Shown: in pieces, positions 1 through 11,625 of the stretch
Position numbering within the stretch: position 1 is the first letter of the stretch
Layout: each line of letters begins with the position of its first letter
Assembly: GCF_003589595.1 (NCBI RefSeq)
Contig: NW_020654422.1
Coordinates: 18,216,610-18,280,609, forward strand
Length of the DNA stretch: 64,000 bases
DNA from: Hyposmocoma kahamanoa
Taxonomy: Eukaryota > Arthropoda > Insecta > Lepidoptera > Cosmopterigidae
Direction of reading: 5' to 3'
Notes under the pieces: model-generated
Seen by the model: only the letters and a program-made list of their open reading frames with translations
Told to the model about the DNA's origin: nothing
Databases searched by the model: none
Translations under genes and position numbers: made by a program

Positions 1-390
1 AAGCTAACAACTATCATTACAGAACTAACCTAATGCTATAGGGTAGCCAAAATTATCACTTGTTCAACATTATTGACTGCATTAATATTATATTCAAAAT
101 TATGTTATTGCTAATAAAATTATATTATACCATATTACATTACATACTGCTATTATAACTTAAATTAATTTTATATCGACCAACTTACATTACGTTACGT
201 TGTTTGATTATATTACGTTGTTTTATGTTTTTTGACGAAGACTCGATGGATGGATAATTGATATGTTATTTTAATCTAAATAGTATTTTTATTATTATAT
301 AATGTAATGTGCGAAATAATGTGAGTAAAGAGTAGCGACTAAACTAGTGCCTTACCCCTACGGGATGTCATAGAAATAGGTACTTACCTG

Positions 391-704
391 ATGTTAGTAG
401 CAGTAGAGCTCCTTGTGGAAGAGTTCGTCCAGGGAAGTACTGCCACCTTACGTATTTCTGCCGTCAAGCAGGAATGTCAACATTACTGTGTTCCGGTTTT
501 GAAGGGTAAGGGTGCTGGTGAAATTATAGGCACATGGGACTTCTCAACTTATGTCTCAGGGTGACGGGCCCAGTGGCAGTGCCCCTTAGATCTTTGCCAT
601 TTAAAGTTCTAAGTGGCACTGCAACTGTTATGGACAGGCGTGTAGCTTACCAGCAGACGCATGACTTGTTCGCCCCGTCACTTGATATTATAAAAAAAAA
701 TGTT
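391..704 (+). mobile_element. Family A retroelement, near full length
   Basis: Near-complete copy of the commonest repeat here. It runs from the 'gtagcagtagagctccttgt' head to a short A run. Family features visible: a central 'gcagtgcccctcagatc' arm that can pair with a later 'gagtggcactgc' arm, a CAGGCGCACGACTTGTTCGT-type 3' part and a poly(A) end. The poly(A) end implies LINE-mediated retroposition. I see no A/B box, so its RNA origin is unknown. The 72-codon frame inside it is not a gene. Confidence 0.8.
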
Positions 705-1490
705 GTGACGTATAAATCAATAAATAAATGTTCCATAACTCATTACAAATAACGCTATTTTATTGAACTCACACAAAGAACAGGCAAATAGGTCTTTTTC
801 CCCATCAATAACGTTCGAGTCCTCATCGCTCGTGTCAGTGCCCCGTTCAGCAGGTTGGTTCTCCCACGAAAAATCGCCAACAAGTGTTTACAAACGGGCA
901 TTTACTCCATTTCCTTAGTCTTAAACTTCTGAAATCTCTGCATTACAAGTCCCAGTGTATAAAACTTTCGATTACCGATTTAGAAGAGATCGTATCTTGA
1001 ATTGTTTGACCTGACCCGTCCTATGTCCTAATACATTATACTCATTAAGCCGCTTAAATATACAAAACTTGTAAAATTACATAACGTTACTAACTCCATT
1101 ACTGACTACCTTAAAAGATGATTTAATGTTGCGTTTACTATCCATTGTCCTTCAGCAAAATACACTACAAAATATTAAATTCTTGCCTTTCAAATACGTT
1201 AGACTTGTATTACCAAACTGTAAATATTAAATACCTTATAATTTATCCCTTTATTTTATTGCCATTTTCGTAACTATATTAAATCTATACATGTTACATT
1301 GCGTCTTTTAAATACTGCATGCAATCATATTATTTATATGCAAGTGTGATGACAAATATTGTGTGTTTCACGAGCGGTACGCGAATTACGAACTTTTCCG
1401 AAAGCACTCACTCAGTCTACGACTTCGGGCTTTCGGTCTCGTTCGTAATCCTTATTGACCACCCTTAATAACAATATACTATAAGTACGT
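705..1490. other. No recognisable gene
   Basis: AT-rich sequence between family A and a LINE end. No open frame resembling a protein and no clear repeat boundary. Confidence 0.5.
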
Positions 1491-1494
1491 AGTA

Positions 1495-2262
1495 CGGAAG
1501 AGGTCAATCGTCCAATCCGAGTCGATTAGGCAGCTATCGGGCAGCTCCGGGACGTCTTCTCATCCGCAATACCACAGTCCTTGAAGACAAAAGTCTTCGA
1601 GCATTGTGTGTCGCCAGCGATGACCTACGGCTCACTTACTATAGGCCTTATGAAAAAAAAGTTCAAAGTCACTCAACGAGGCATGGAGCGAGCAATGCTC
1701 AGTATTTATAATAAATAATAACGCACACACTCAACATAGCCCCGCACTAGGGAAACCCTGTGTCGCGGGTGCCATGGACACACACATAGACAACTACAAA
1801 TTACATCCAAACTCACGAGAGATATAATTGTAGGCCATACAACTATTTCTCTCGGCCCGGGAATCGAACCTGGGACCTCTGCGTGGCAGTCCGGCATGGT
1901 AACCGTTCGGCCACGGAGGCAGTTAAAAAAATTTCTCTATGTGATCTAATCAGAAATGAGGAGATCCGTGGAAGAACGAAAGTCACCGACATAGCCCAAA
2001 GGATTAGCACGTTGAAGTGGCAGTGGGCAGAACACATAGACCGTAGAACTGAAAGGCCGCTGGGGCAGAAAGGTTTTCGAACGGAGCCCACGAATCGGAA
2101 GGCCTTCAGTCAGTTCAGGCCCCCTACTAAATGGACGGGTGACCTGGTCCTTACCAGGTCATCGGCGGGTGATCGATGGATGCGCGTTGCGTTCGATCGG
2201 CTAGTCTTGCAATCTTTAGGGTAGGCTTATGTTATATGCAGTGGACGTCTTCCAGGTGCTAT
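1495..2262 (+). pseudogene. RTE-type LINE, 3' end of reverse transcriptase ORF, interrupted
   Basis: The translation shows the segment after the RT domain of lepidopteran RTE elements. The recognisable pieces are in order: a 'WAAFGKLRDVFSS'-like stretch diverged to stops, 'MTYGS', 'KVTQRGMERAML', then after a break 'IRNEEIRGRTKVTDIAQRIS', 'LKWQWAEHI' and 'DRWMRVAFDR'. The reading frame is broken, and a SINE C copy on the other strand (about 1702-1925) splits it between 'MERAML' and 'SLCDLIRNEE'. The 3' end runs into a GATGATGATGATGA tract, a usual RTE tail. The element is 5' truncated and dead. The open frame starting near 1883 mixes SINE and LINE sequence, so its N-terminus is meaningless. 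RTE assignment comes from family memory of the C-terminal motif and was not searched. Confidence 0.85.
1702..1925 (-). mobile_element. SINE C, tRNA-derived
   Basis: Reading the minus strand: a 'GCCTCCGTGGCCGAACGG' head containing an A box, then a B box (GGTTCGATTCC), then a body ending in a T/A-rich tail. The tRNA-like half resembles a Leu/Ser-type tRNA. It sits inside an RTE LINE relic, so it is younger than that copy. Confidence 0.85.
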
Positions 2263-2394
2263 GATGACGATGATGATGATGAAGTACGTAGTGCATTTAG
2301 CGCTTTTCCATTTTACTTAGGAGGTTAAAATTCATGTCCACCGAACCAGACTTTAACGAGAATCCACCTATAGGAAATGAAACGTTACCACGTG

Positions 2395-2487
2395 AGGGTT
2401 TGTTTGAAAAAACAAATATACACGATTTAAATCCAGAAAAATAGTCTCATATCCTTTGTGTAACAATCACGAAAACCTAAGAACTCG
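2395..2487 (-). repeat. Family E fragment
   Basis: Minus-strand fragment of family E. It keeps 'TTCTTAGGTTTTCGTGATTG', the 'ATTTAAATC' block and the T-rich stretch before 'CAAACAAAC'. The GACGTTTCGGGCCC part is lost. Confidence 0.7.
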
Positions 2488-2785
2488 AGAATCAACCTAT
2501 TTACGGCAAACATATTGATCGTCCCAAAGCAAGTGGTTACCGCATCCTACAGATAAACGGTTGCTAAGGAAATATTCTCAGTATTGCAAATTACGTGGCA
2601 GCCGTGGGACATACGATATTAAGTCAATTCTCCTGAGCCTATAATTGCGTCGGCTCTTTTACTATTACTAAATTTTATGATATTAACAAGAAATAGATCC
2701 ATTAAGTGCAAGTATTTCTAGCTTCTTATAAGCAATATATGATATCATTAAAAGCCCTACTTCATCCATTGGGGCACCTTTCTTA

Positions 2786-3112
2786 GTTTGTTTCCCTAGA
2801 AAACGAAGTGCTAGTAGAAGGCGGCACCTCTGGTCGAACATTTTGAGGGAATAACCATTCCCTCTGCTGCTGCAGTACCACCTCGCTCTTTTTTTTGAAA
2901 GTCAAATACTCATTTATTCCATAGGTGAAATTTTTACACTTGAATACGTCCTTTTTTGATGCTACTGCTCGTTCACTGTGCCGAATTCCCTGAGAAGAAC
3001 GAGCAAGAAACTCTAGCCACAGCCTCTAAAATCAGGATTGCCTTGATGTTGTCCAACCTCCAATAGGAGAGGAACTCCAAGAAGAAAAAGTTCGTTCCAT
3101 CTGTCATGAGCC
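2786..3112 (+). pseudogene. LINE C-terminal relic
   Basis: Broken frames give an Arg-rich 'KRSASRRRHLWSNILRE' stretch, followed about 120 bp later by 'SKIRIALMLSNLQ' and an 'EEE'-like A/G-rich end. This matches the end of LINE ORF2 proteins with a GKRG.GRRR..WL..LREW pattern followed by an 'AASK.RIA.MIANLR' terminus. A related end occurs at 11310-11625. There are several stops, and the middle has diverged or been replaced. The clade is not certain. Confidence 0.65.
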
Positions 3113-3121
3113 TGTGCTAGT

Positions 3122-3535
3122 TTCACCTACCCACGGCCTGCAACTTTAGTGAAGTCATCCACCCATCTTGTTACAGGCCGTTTAACGGTTCTACAACGAT
3201 TTCTTGGCCACCATTTGGTAATCGCTTTACTGCATCTGCCTTCATCGCGCCTCGTAACATGTCCTTCACAATTCCATTTTATGTCCTATATCCTTGATCT
3301 TACTTCGTTTTCAAATTTCGGAATTTGGAACTCGGTCTATAACTTTGCTGACAAGCATGATTCGCTCCATGGATCTTTGTGCAATTCTCATTCTGTACAC
3401 AGCAACTATAGATTCTATTGTACCATTATTCAAACACATGCTTGAATATCTTCGTGACTGGGATGCATGCAGCTCGTCTGTCACCGTAGAGACCGACTAA
3501 TTTACCTGTCATGCATCGTACTACTCCCAGCAAAT
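3122..3535 (-). pseudogene. RTE-type LINE relic, antisense
   Basis: The minus strand translates in pieces to 'RSMERIMLVSKVIDRVPNSE', then 'MRRDEGRCSKAITKWWPRN' and 'VKRPVTRWVDDFTKVAGRG'. These follow the order of the C-terminal region of RTE ORF2 (MERAMLG..LRDRIRNE, then KW.WAGH, then RWTDD..K.AG). It has frameshifts and stops and no intact frame. It lies tail-to-tail with the LINE end at 2786-3112. Confidence 0.75.
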
Positions 3536-5690
3536 CCGCACCGTTCGATACGCGATCATAAATGATTTTCCTTAGGCTATATGCAGACAGTAGGTGTATT
3601 CATTTATATGAATATTCCTTGAATTAAGTTATCATATCGGTTAATTGTTTAATAGAAATAAAAATCAAGGATTTTTTATTTCACTTCAGTGTAACTAAAT
3701 GTGTTCGGTAGTCATTCAATATTTCTTGCTGTTTTGATTAAGTTTATGGGATTAGGCGAGATATAAATAAATCAGTATTTCCTCCGCTAAAGAATGCTTT
3801 CATTATAAATAATGGGCTCCACCTTTCAACTAAATGACTTTGAGAAACGAGAGCATAAATTTAGAATTACCAACTAAACTTTATTCCAAATTGTTTAAGT
3901 CATTGAAAGATATAAAAGTAATCGAATTTCAATTTGTGCCAACGATACCCTTGGGATCGGTATACAACTGCCCTTCGGCAGCCATATACACACGGCCACA
4001 CAGTAACACAAAATGTCATTTTTGGTTTCTGTAAATTCATACACTATGTAAACCACGTAGGGTGCTAGTTACGTTACCCAATTTGGAAAGTTTGTGTACA
4101 ACATCGTGTGACCCTTTGTACAAACAATTTGTTTGGATCCAATACCGACGATGGACGGAACGTGACTATAGTGTGGGTGCACGCGGAATGCATTCCCAAC
4201 GTGCTATTGAACTGTCGATGTAAAGGGATGAAAGCTGATATAGTGTTGGGAGCCTGTCGACAGTTTTAACGATACAATCAGACATAATGTTGACGGCCCC
4301 ACCGAACAAACTTGTACAGGTAAATCGGCAACTTCACAGGAGCGAATACTTAAATACAATGTATGACCAAATTAAAGGTAAAAAACATTGTATCTTATAT
4401 CAATGCGAATATTATATAGTTACATGATTATTGTAGTAATTGGTCATAAATTTTAAAAGTACAAAAATGTGTTACTATTTTAAAGATTTTTAAATATCAA
4501 CAATATTAAAAAGTTAGTTTGTTATAAACATGCAAGAGTGGATAGTGCGCAAAATATATACTTGCTATATTCATGCGATATTGTTGATTTTATTTTCCGT
4601 AGAATAAACATTGGAATGCCGAATAATTATAAAACTAATTAGAAATTAAATCTGAGAAAAAATTATGGAATGCATTTGGAGCGGGAAAATCCAAAGATGC
4701 GGTAAATGCTTTTACACGTGTATTCGGCGGAGTCGTCTATGTGTGTCCTTGAAAATAAAGGAACTATAAATTATAAAGCCTGAAAGTACTTATTTTTAGA
4801 AATTTTTAGAAATTACTTTAAAGTAACGTCATCTGGAAGATGAGAGGAGGTTGAGTGAACTGTAAAATAACTAAAATAAGTCAAGTTGATTTTGTTAATC
4901 AAGGGTAGGAAAAGAAGTCCTGTTTCCAAGTAAATCTGTACACGATAGTTTGTCTTCCCTCGAATCAGCTTCATAGACAATTCTCAAGACGATAACACGT
5001 ACCTTTGTTCCGGAAAAACATCAGCACAGCAATCTTTTTCTAGTTTCCTAGCGAGTCAGCTCTAAATTGAGTGGTGTAATGTCGATAACACAATGTGATA
5101 ATTTTGCTTTTGACACATTTATTTTATTACTTTGTTTTGTATCCCATGTAGTCTGCAATGGCGGAGGGTTTATTCCCATCGGTTTTCCTAAGGAATTTAT
5201 TTTCTAACTTAGTAGTACATACTGAACAGAAAATACCTCACATTGCAGCAATTGCTGCGTATTTCCTACATCGGCTCTCCGTCTTCGAATACCTTGCGCT
5301 ATTGGTAGTTTGCATTGCATTTATGTTTATCTAGCTTTTATTGCTATTATTTTAAAGTTTCGAATAGAACTGCTGTACACGAGCATGCGCTACAAAACAT
5401 ACAGCATAGTCCACAAGGCTCGGATTTCACATATCTTATCTCATAATTGCTACTAGATTTAACCCAAGACATTGACCGCGTGGAATTAGTATAATGTGTA
5501 AATAACTGTTACCATTTAGTTTCATATACATGGCTAGTAGGGTCTAGGGTACGTCAAGTTTGATTAATAAGGTTAAATTTCATAGTCTTCCTTTTATTTA
5601 AGATGCTATGTTATTTAGAAGAAAACCATCCTTATGATTGTGGCTTTTAGTCAGTTCAGTAAAATTACGGTAGTTTGTTTTTTCATATTT
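3536..5690. other. No recognisable gene, 2.1 kb
   Basis: AT-rich. The longest open frame is a 66-codon frame at 3834-4034 with no recognisable motif. No repeat family of this window maps here. It could be unique intergenic sequence or decayed transposons. Confidence 0.5.
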
Positions 5691-5691
5691 A

Positions 5692-5935
5692 GTGGGTTCG
5701 ATTCCCGGTTCAGACAGGCGATTATTTAATAAATCTTTTAAAGTTCTTAGGTTTTCGCGATTGTTACACATAGGAAGTGAAACTATTTTTCCGGATTTAA
5801 ATCGCGTATATTTGTTTTTTCAAACAAACCGACGTTTCGGGCCCTTTACAGGTCCCATGGTCACGGTTGACTGAGGTGGTACAGTCTTCAACCAGTTATG
5901 TCTAACATTGATGCAAACCACCCTTTTTTTTCACA
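5692..5935 (+). mobile_element. Family E element, long copy
   Basis: Starts beside a 'GTGGGTTCGATTCCCGG' B-box-like stretch. It continues through 'GTTCTTAGGTTTTCGCGATT', 'CGACGTTTCGGGCCCTTTAC', 'GGTCCCATGGTCACGGTTGA', and ends in a T-rich run near 'CAAACCACCC'. This is the fullest sense copy. Other copies are at 2395, 13336, 16458, 50281 (palindromic) and 60490. Confidence 0.75.
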
Positions 5936-6435
5936 TTAGTTACAATAGTTATTAATGAAATACCTTATTTTAATTTTACAAAGAAAATATTCTATTCATT
6001 GGAAAAATAATTTCATTTCCTAAATCTTTTAAATTTTATTTTTATTTTTGCAATTGGTTTTAAAATCAAAATTGATTATTCTTTGAATAAAATTGTCTAT
6101 ATATGGTATTTAAGGTACTTTCCCTTGTGGGATATCCGTGAAACGCCCTTTATATACAACGTTCCCGTCAGTTAGTGAAATTTAAGTTTAAACTTGGGCA
6201 TAACAAGAATGTAATCTAAATTGCAGCAATTAGCCAGTCTGGACCGTAACGAATTTCCGCTTAATTCACTTAATTCAGACCACTGATATAAAATACGCTT
6301 TGAATAATTTCTTAATAGATCACCGACTAAAAACCGTTGTCCACACACCTAGTTTACTAACGTATATTTCAAGCAATTCACTGCTCTATAGTTTATGAAA
6401 TTAAAACTAATATTAATGAAGCACTTGACCCTTTA

Positions 6436-6888
6436 CTTATTTCTGCCGCGGAACAATAATGTGAGCATTACTGCGTTCCAGTTTTTTTAGTTAAGGGTGC
6501 TGGTGATTTTTTATAATAATATCTAGTGCCGGGACGAACAAGTCGTGCGCCTGCTGGTAAGCTACACGCCTGTCCATAACAGTTGCAGTGCAACTCAGAG
6601 CTTTAAATCGCAAAGATCCGAGGGGCACTGCCACTGCGCCCGTCACCCTGAGACTTAAGTTAATAAGTCCCATATGCATGTAATTTCAACAGCACCCTTA
6701 CTTTTCAAAACCGGAACATAGTAATGTTGACATTACTGCGTGGCGGCAGAAATAGGTAAGGTGGCAGTACTACCCTGGACGAACTCTTTACAAGGAGCTA
6801 TACTGCTACAAAAGCACATGGGACTTGTCAGTGATGTGCGCAGTGGCAGTGCCCTTTAGGTCTTTGTGTTTTAAAGCTCTGAGTGGTG
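6436..6888. mobile_element. Family A copy split by an antisense family A copy
   Basis: A sense A copy runs 6436-6505, stops after 'GGTGCTGGTGA', and resumes at 6817 with 'CACATGGGACTTGTCAG'. Between these points lies a nearly complete antisense copy (about 6507-6815) that begins with a T run, the copy's poly(A) read in reverse. This is a self-insertion of the same family. Confidence 0.85.
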
Positions 6889-6889
6889 A

Positions 6890-7552
6890 AAGGACGATCG
6901 GCTGATTTCAGTTTTGTAGTGCGCCGTCTCTGTCACTCACTCGTGTGTGATATTTTGTCACTACACATAATTTGGTCGGAAACGATGCTCTACAAATGCG
7001 AGGCTAGCCGATTATGGCCGATAGTTCCTTTTTCTACTCCTATACTTCACTACTACTATCAATTATAATTTCGTAAACCATATCATAAAGGCGTTCTTTT
7101 TAGTTCTGAACCAAAATTGTATTGTCTACTGAAAAATTTCATTACGTAGTTTCTGTACACAGAAGAGTTTCTAAAAAAGAGAGTCGCATTTTTGCTAATT
7201 ACAAGAGTCTCCTGTGTTCTTGAACAAAATAACGTCACTATATTTGTAAAATTGTTAAAATTCTAATTATTTTATTAAATAATATCTCAAGACGTTATAT
7301 AACAGGTACAAAGGTAACCATTTAACGAAAAAGGACTATTTAAATATAATATAAAATAACAGTACTGAAACGCTTTATTGCCTTCTGATTGGTCAAAATA
7401 TAAACAGTACTTTGCCAATCACGAACATTTCTATTTATTCATTTTACTTGTAAAAAAAGTATTGTATGCAACCAATATATGATTAGATCTTAAAATCTGG
7501 TTCCTCCTCCTTGCTCGTGGCCTAAACACGGTACTCGCCTTTAAGATCCCTC
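6890..7552. other. No recognisable gene
   Basis: AT-rich; nothing identified before the palindrome at 7553. Confidence 0.4.
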
Positions 7553-8150
7553 ATTATGCAACGATTGCATAATAGTAGTTTATGTGAACTGTTACATAAT
7601 GAAAGGCATTAAAACACGAGAAGGCGAGTTTCATAAAAATATCTCACGAGTGTTTTAATGCCTAATTATGTACAGTTACATACACTGCTTTATCTACACA
7701 CATATTATAAGCTCTCTGTGATGTGTTCAGGAACCGCATGTTACGACTGGCGAAATGGCAGCAAATAAAAACTTTTCTCACGCATGTCACACAACCGTAG
7801 TTTTTATTTTTAATTCATAGACATACTAGAATCGGCCCCAATTATCATATCGTTCGATATCAAGTAACGTGTGAAATTGTCAAAATTGTTTGCTATTGAC
7901 ATTCCATTTCGAATAAAACTTCATCTCGACTGATATTAGAATTGAGGTCCAATCAAAATGTTTTGTTTTTCAGATATGTTCGAAATTTGAATGTAATAAT
8001 AAAATTGAATTTGATGTTATTATGAAACAATAATAACATTTCCACAGATAAGAAATTTGTTCTAACAAAACAGTTTACCTTTATGCTGGTCATAATTTGC
8101 GGTTTTTGAACACATAATAGAGAGTTTATGATATATGCGTAGATAAAATA
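7553..8150 (+). repeat. Repeat I, copy 1, with hairpin head
   Basis: About 570 bp shared with 25585-26160 in the same orientation. It is preceded by a perfect 9-bp palindrome (ATTATGCAA, 3-nt loop, 7553-7573). Its head folds back: GGCATTAAAACAC at 7605-7617 pairs exactly with GTGTTTTAATGCC at 7650-7662, flanked by imperfect 'ACTGTTACATAAT'-type arms. No coding capacity. Ends are approximate. Confidence 0.7.
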
Positions 8151-8785
8151 CTATTAAAACATAGAGTGTAATATAATTACGGCCAAGTATACTTTAATGT
8201 ATTTATGATTATAATACGCGATCTGAAGCAAAATCTATACACAAATTTGCAGTTAATTTGAACAGCACTCCTATCTCCTTTTCTGGCTTTATACCTTATA
8301 GATCAAAATTCCCATATTGATAACTAGGCGAAAACTAATCGGTGGCTTAGTTATAATAAATCTGCATTAAATTATATCTAACCGCGGTGTAAGGGATAAT
8401 GCAGCTGGTTGGTTTGATAATGGCTTGTTCCGTGAAATTTGCATGCGGAATTGTGGTATTTAGGCGTAGTGCGTGCACAAGTTATGATAGGGGATATTAC
8501 ACTAGTAGAATTAGAGGTTTGCATTCTGCTGGCCCTTTGTCGACTACATGGTTGGCCAATGATAAATAAGGTCATCCTTGATAAATGACACCGACAATGC
8601 TAGTCAACGTTGAGCTAACTCTAGTTCCCGAAACCAAGTGAGCTACTGGTTTTTTGAATTGCTATGTTGTTGTTCTTAATAACTTTTTAATTATAGGGTG
8701 CCAAATTACTTTTCATGCCTTGTAACAATTATTATTGTAATGCATGTAATGTTAGTTCTGTTCTGCTTAATAATTATTGTTATTT
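8151..8785. other. No recognisable gene
   Basis: Includes a 65-codon antisense frame at 8378-8575 with no motif. Nothing else identified. Confidence 0.4.
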
Positions 8786-8882
8786 TATTAACCGACTTCA
8801 AAAAAAGGAGGAGGTTCTCAATTCGTATGTTTTTTTTTGTATATATGTTACGCGATAACTCCGCCGTTTCGGATCTTAGTAT
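8786..8882 (+). mobile_element. ACCGACTTC element, terminal fragment
   Basis: Begins with 'AACCGACTTCAAAAAAAGGA' and continues through 'TTACGCGATAACTCCG'. This is one end of the element that is more complete at 12597-13055 and 45278-45680. It is a non-autonomous repeat widespread in Lepidoptera. Confidence 0.8.
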
Positions 8883-8889
8883 CTAAACC

Positions 8890-9165
8890 TAACTGGGCTA
8901 CGAAATACTTTCATACATTTCTCATAGATGGCGCTACAGCTAAAAAGTGGTGAAAAATCAGATAAAAAGATTCGTCAAGCAAGCACATAGAAAGATTCGT
9001 GAGGTTCGCTGGTTCGTTCCATGGCTTAGTTAGTATAGCGTCTGGCACGGTTTGCTAGAAGACGTGGCCGGATCGAAGGAATTTTTTCTAAGTATTCGAT
9101 CTTTGCATTAATAATTATAACAAACCAGTGGAGTAACTTTACAAAAAATAATTGACAATCATGGT
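8890..9165 (+). mobile_element. SINE B, tRNA-derived
   Basis: 5' module 'CTCATAGATGGCGCTAC', then a tRNA-like head with A box TGGCTTAGTTAG and a damaged B-box region ('GACGTGGCCGGATCGAAGG'). Tail 'GTGGAGTAACTTTACAAAAA'. The B box has been lost by a small deletion, so this copy is probably not transcribed by Pol III. Confidence 0.8.
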
Positions 9166-9399
9166 GGTGGAATATTCTGACATTAAATAAAACACTTAAT
9201 ATTATTAAACTTTAAATTCAGTTGATTTTATTTACGTATTTTGAACAATAGTCAGTTTTAACATTTTGATTTTGAAGATTTAAATTTGTAATGTATTTAT
9301 ATCCCTATAATCAATGGTTACTAATATAATTTATGTTTACTATTACTAACAACCTATGAACCTGAAATGGTGTATGAGAATAAAAGATTTTTATATATT

Positions 9400-10070
9400 T
9401 TTTAATTTTATTTATTTATTTATTTATTAGATGTACAAAACAGTTTACATTCATTCCTTAACCAAAGCTTAAACATTGCTACTAGTTCTACTCTTGAATA
9501 AACCTAAACATGTACATACAGCATGACCAATCATGAGTAAACAATTTTGTTTGAAATATAAATTGTTTGTAAATTAATATAAAATACTTAGGCACAAATA
9601 AAACTGTAACCTTAAATAAAATAGAATTACTATGACTATAACCATGAAAGAGAGAAACCGTGGCGGTTGTGGATTCGATTGCGAAACCTTTTAACATTAC
9701 CATCAAATATATCCATCCCTAAATCATCGCCAGGGTCAGCCATAAGCTCATTGTAGGCCCGACACATTGTCGTCAAAGGGTTGTAAAAAGAAGTATTATT
9801 AGTATAAACATTAAATACGAATGGTCTAGGAAGGCGTCGGCGTCGTGGATTGCACTTGATGTTAAAATGAATATGGGACAGAAGCGTTGACGATTTAAGG
9901 CTGCCGTGAAGCCATTTATGTAAATGTAGAAGATCCTGTACCCTACGTCTAGAATTCAAGGACATAACCTCAAAATGGGATAACCTCTCTTCGTAACGCG
10001 ACAATTTGCGACTCATGTGTGATCTGTAACTTACTATTTTGAGAGCTCTGTTCTGTACGCCTTCCATTTC
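9400..10070 (-). pseudogene. Jockey/CR1-type LINE, C-terminal 143 codons plus 3' UTR
   Basis: A 143-codon frame (10067-9636, minus) matches the end of non-LTR reverse transcriptases. It has a 'VQNRALKIVSYR' motif (the 'Q.R.L..I' segment after the RT thumb), 'YEERLSHFEVMSLNSRRRV', an 'LLSHIHFNIK' block, 'RPFVFNVYTNNTSFYNPLTT' and 'FDGNVKRFRNRIH'. A ~230 bp 3' UTR follows, ending in a TTTATTTATTTATT tract read antisense. The frame is open but lacks endonuclease and polymerase domains, so the copy is a 5'-truncated insertion. The frame's start is the truncation point, not a true start codon. The clade is not certain. Confidence 0.85.
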
Positions 10071-10083
10071 TTTTCCATTTATT

Positions 10084-10120
10084 TATATTATAATAACGGC
10101 CACTCCGTTATTATAATATA
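10084..10120. repeat. Perfect 16-bp inverted repeat
   Basis: Arms TATATTATAATAACGG (10084-10099) and its exact complement (10105-10120) around a 5-nt loop. It lies just outside the truncated end of the LINE at 9400-10070. Confidence 0.9.
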
Positions 10121-10566
10121 TTAGTGGTTTTTGGTTGTTTTTTCTGTTTCTGCTTCAAAAGTTCTTTAATTAGAATTTAATAAACATCATTATTCACATT
10201 CAGTAATAGACCTTAGAGAATTCATGACAACATATGAAATACAAGTATAATATTATACTTCTATAGTAGTGACAAATATACGAAACATGTTGGCAAAGTC
10301 ACAATCACCAAGTGGTGCGGAAAGGATGCATTGTATGTGGAAAATTGCAAATTGTTACTTCGCGAAATATTTTCCACATTCGCTTAGGTGTATGTAGTCG
10401 TAAAGTGCACTTGGAATAAAACAACTTTATGGCCTACGAGTTGTAGTGAAGATTTTTCTGAAACACTGAGTTTATGATCTATTACCATGCGAAAATATAA
10501 TGAATGATACTTTTTAATCTCTGCTTCATTTAGTAATTACAGAATTGCATAAAAGAAAGTGTGATT
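10121..10566. other. No recognisable gene
   Basis: AT-rich; nothing identified. Confidence 0.4.
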
Positions 10567-10930
10567 ATTTTTTTATTGAATTGATGTTCAATTATATTTA
10601 TGTAAAATTACTCCACCAGTTAATTACAATTATTAATACAAAGATCGAACACTCAGAAAAAATTCCTTCGATCCGGCCGGATTCGAACCGACGTCTTCTA
10701 GCATACCGTGCCAGACGCTATACCAACTAAGCCACGGAACGAACCAACGGACCTCACGAAATTTTCTACGTGCTTATTGTCGTGTCTTTGTATTTGGTTC
10801 TTCAACGACTTTTTAGCCCCTATCTATGAGAAATGTATGATATTTCGTCACCCAATTAGACACCTTAACAGCTACCAGCTCCGGCTAGAGATGTCGCTAT
10901 TCATTGTATTTAAATTTGAATTATTATAAA
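10567..10930 (-). mobile_element. SINE B, full unit with 5' module
   Basis: The minus strand reads the ~170 bp 5' module ('AGCGACATCTC', 'CTAACTGGGTGACGAA', 'AAAGTCGTTGAA'), then A box TGGCTTAGTTGG, a B box (GGTTCGAATCC) and the 'AATTGAACATCAATTC' tail. Both Pol III boxes are intact. One of the best-preserved copies. Confidence 0.85.
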
Positions 10931-11309
10931 GTGTGATACTGAATGTTTTTCCGAAAAAGATACTTAGCATACATATCTCCTTTCGTGTACACCAAACATG
11001 ACCTGAGTAAAGAAATAATTCAAAACTAGAAAAAGCAATTAGCGCAGCCATGACTCGTACAATGGACCAAGATCATTAAATCCTTGTACGTTTTAAGGCG
11101 AGTCACTGGTGAAGAAGCGAAAAAGATTATTTTGCTAGATCAAATGACTAACGTATTTATTATTAAAAAGCGGTCTTATAAAAGGCATGCGATACACCCA
11201 AGGATATTGTCTAAAGAATAAGCTAATTTGTTACACGATAGGACGTATTTTATCCGATCATATAAAGTTCTGAAAACACACGAAAATAAAATTGTACAAC
11301 AAATCATTT
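10931..11309. other. No recognisable gene
   Basis: AT-rich; nothing identified between SINE B and the LINE end. Confidence 0.4.
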
Positions 11310-11625
11310 AGCACGTATGCTAGGCGTATCGTGGGTACAAAAGTTCAGCAATGTTGAGGTTCTTCGTCGAATGAGAAAGAAGTTGGATATACTCAGAACT
11401 GTAAAGGAAAAGAAGCTGCAGTAATTTGGTCACGTAATGAGGGGCAATAGATACCGGATTCCTCAACTAATAATGCAGGGAAAAATACAAGAAAAGCGTT
11501 GTCGAGGCAGTTGATTCCACCTTAGTACGCGTTTCCTCTTTCGTGCGGCAGCTTCAAAAATGAGAATAGCCATGATGGTCGCCAACCTTCGTAGAGAAGC
11601 GGCACACTAAGAAGAAGAAAACAAA
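11310..11625 (+). pseudogene. LINE C-terminal relic
   Basis: Translation gives 'RMLGVSWVQKFSNVEVLRRM', 'LRTVKEKKLQ', a stop, 'FGHVMRGNRYRIPQLIMQGK', 'EKRCRGS', a stop, and finally 'FRAAASKMRIAMMVANLRRE' before an A/G-rich end. The order is ML.ISW....NV.VL.R....., FGH..R, LM..GK, KR.RG, then the 'AASK.RIAMM.ANLR' terminus. This is the C-terminal tail of a LINE ORF2 protein. It is related to the end at 2786-3112. At least two in-frame stops; dead. Confidence 0.8.

Noticed and set aside
1883..2224. 113-codon open frame as a gene
   Set aside because: Its first ~14 codons are antisense SINE C and the rest is the RTE relic; a fusion by insertion.
10567..10930. tRNA gene
   Set aside because: A and B boxes are perfect, but the same head recurs with a common body and tail; it is a SINE, not a tRNA gene.
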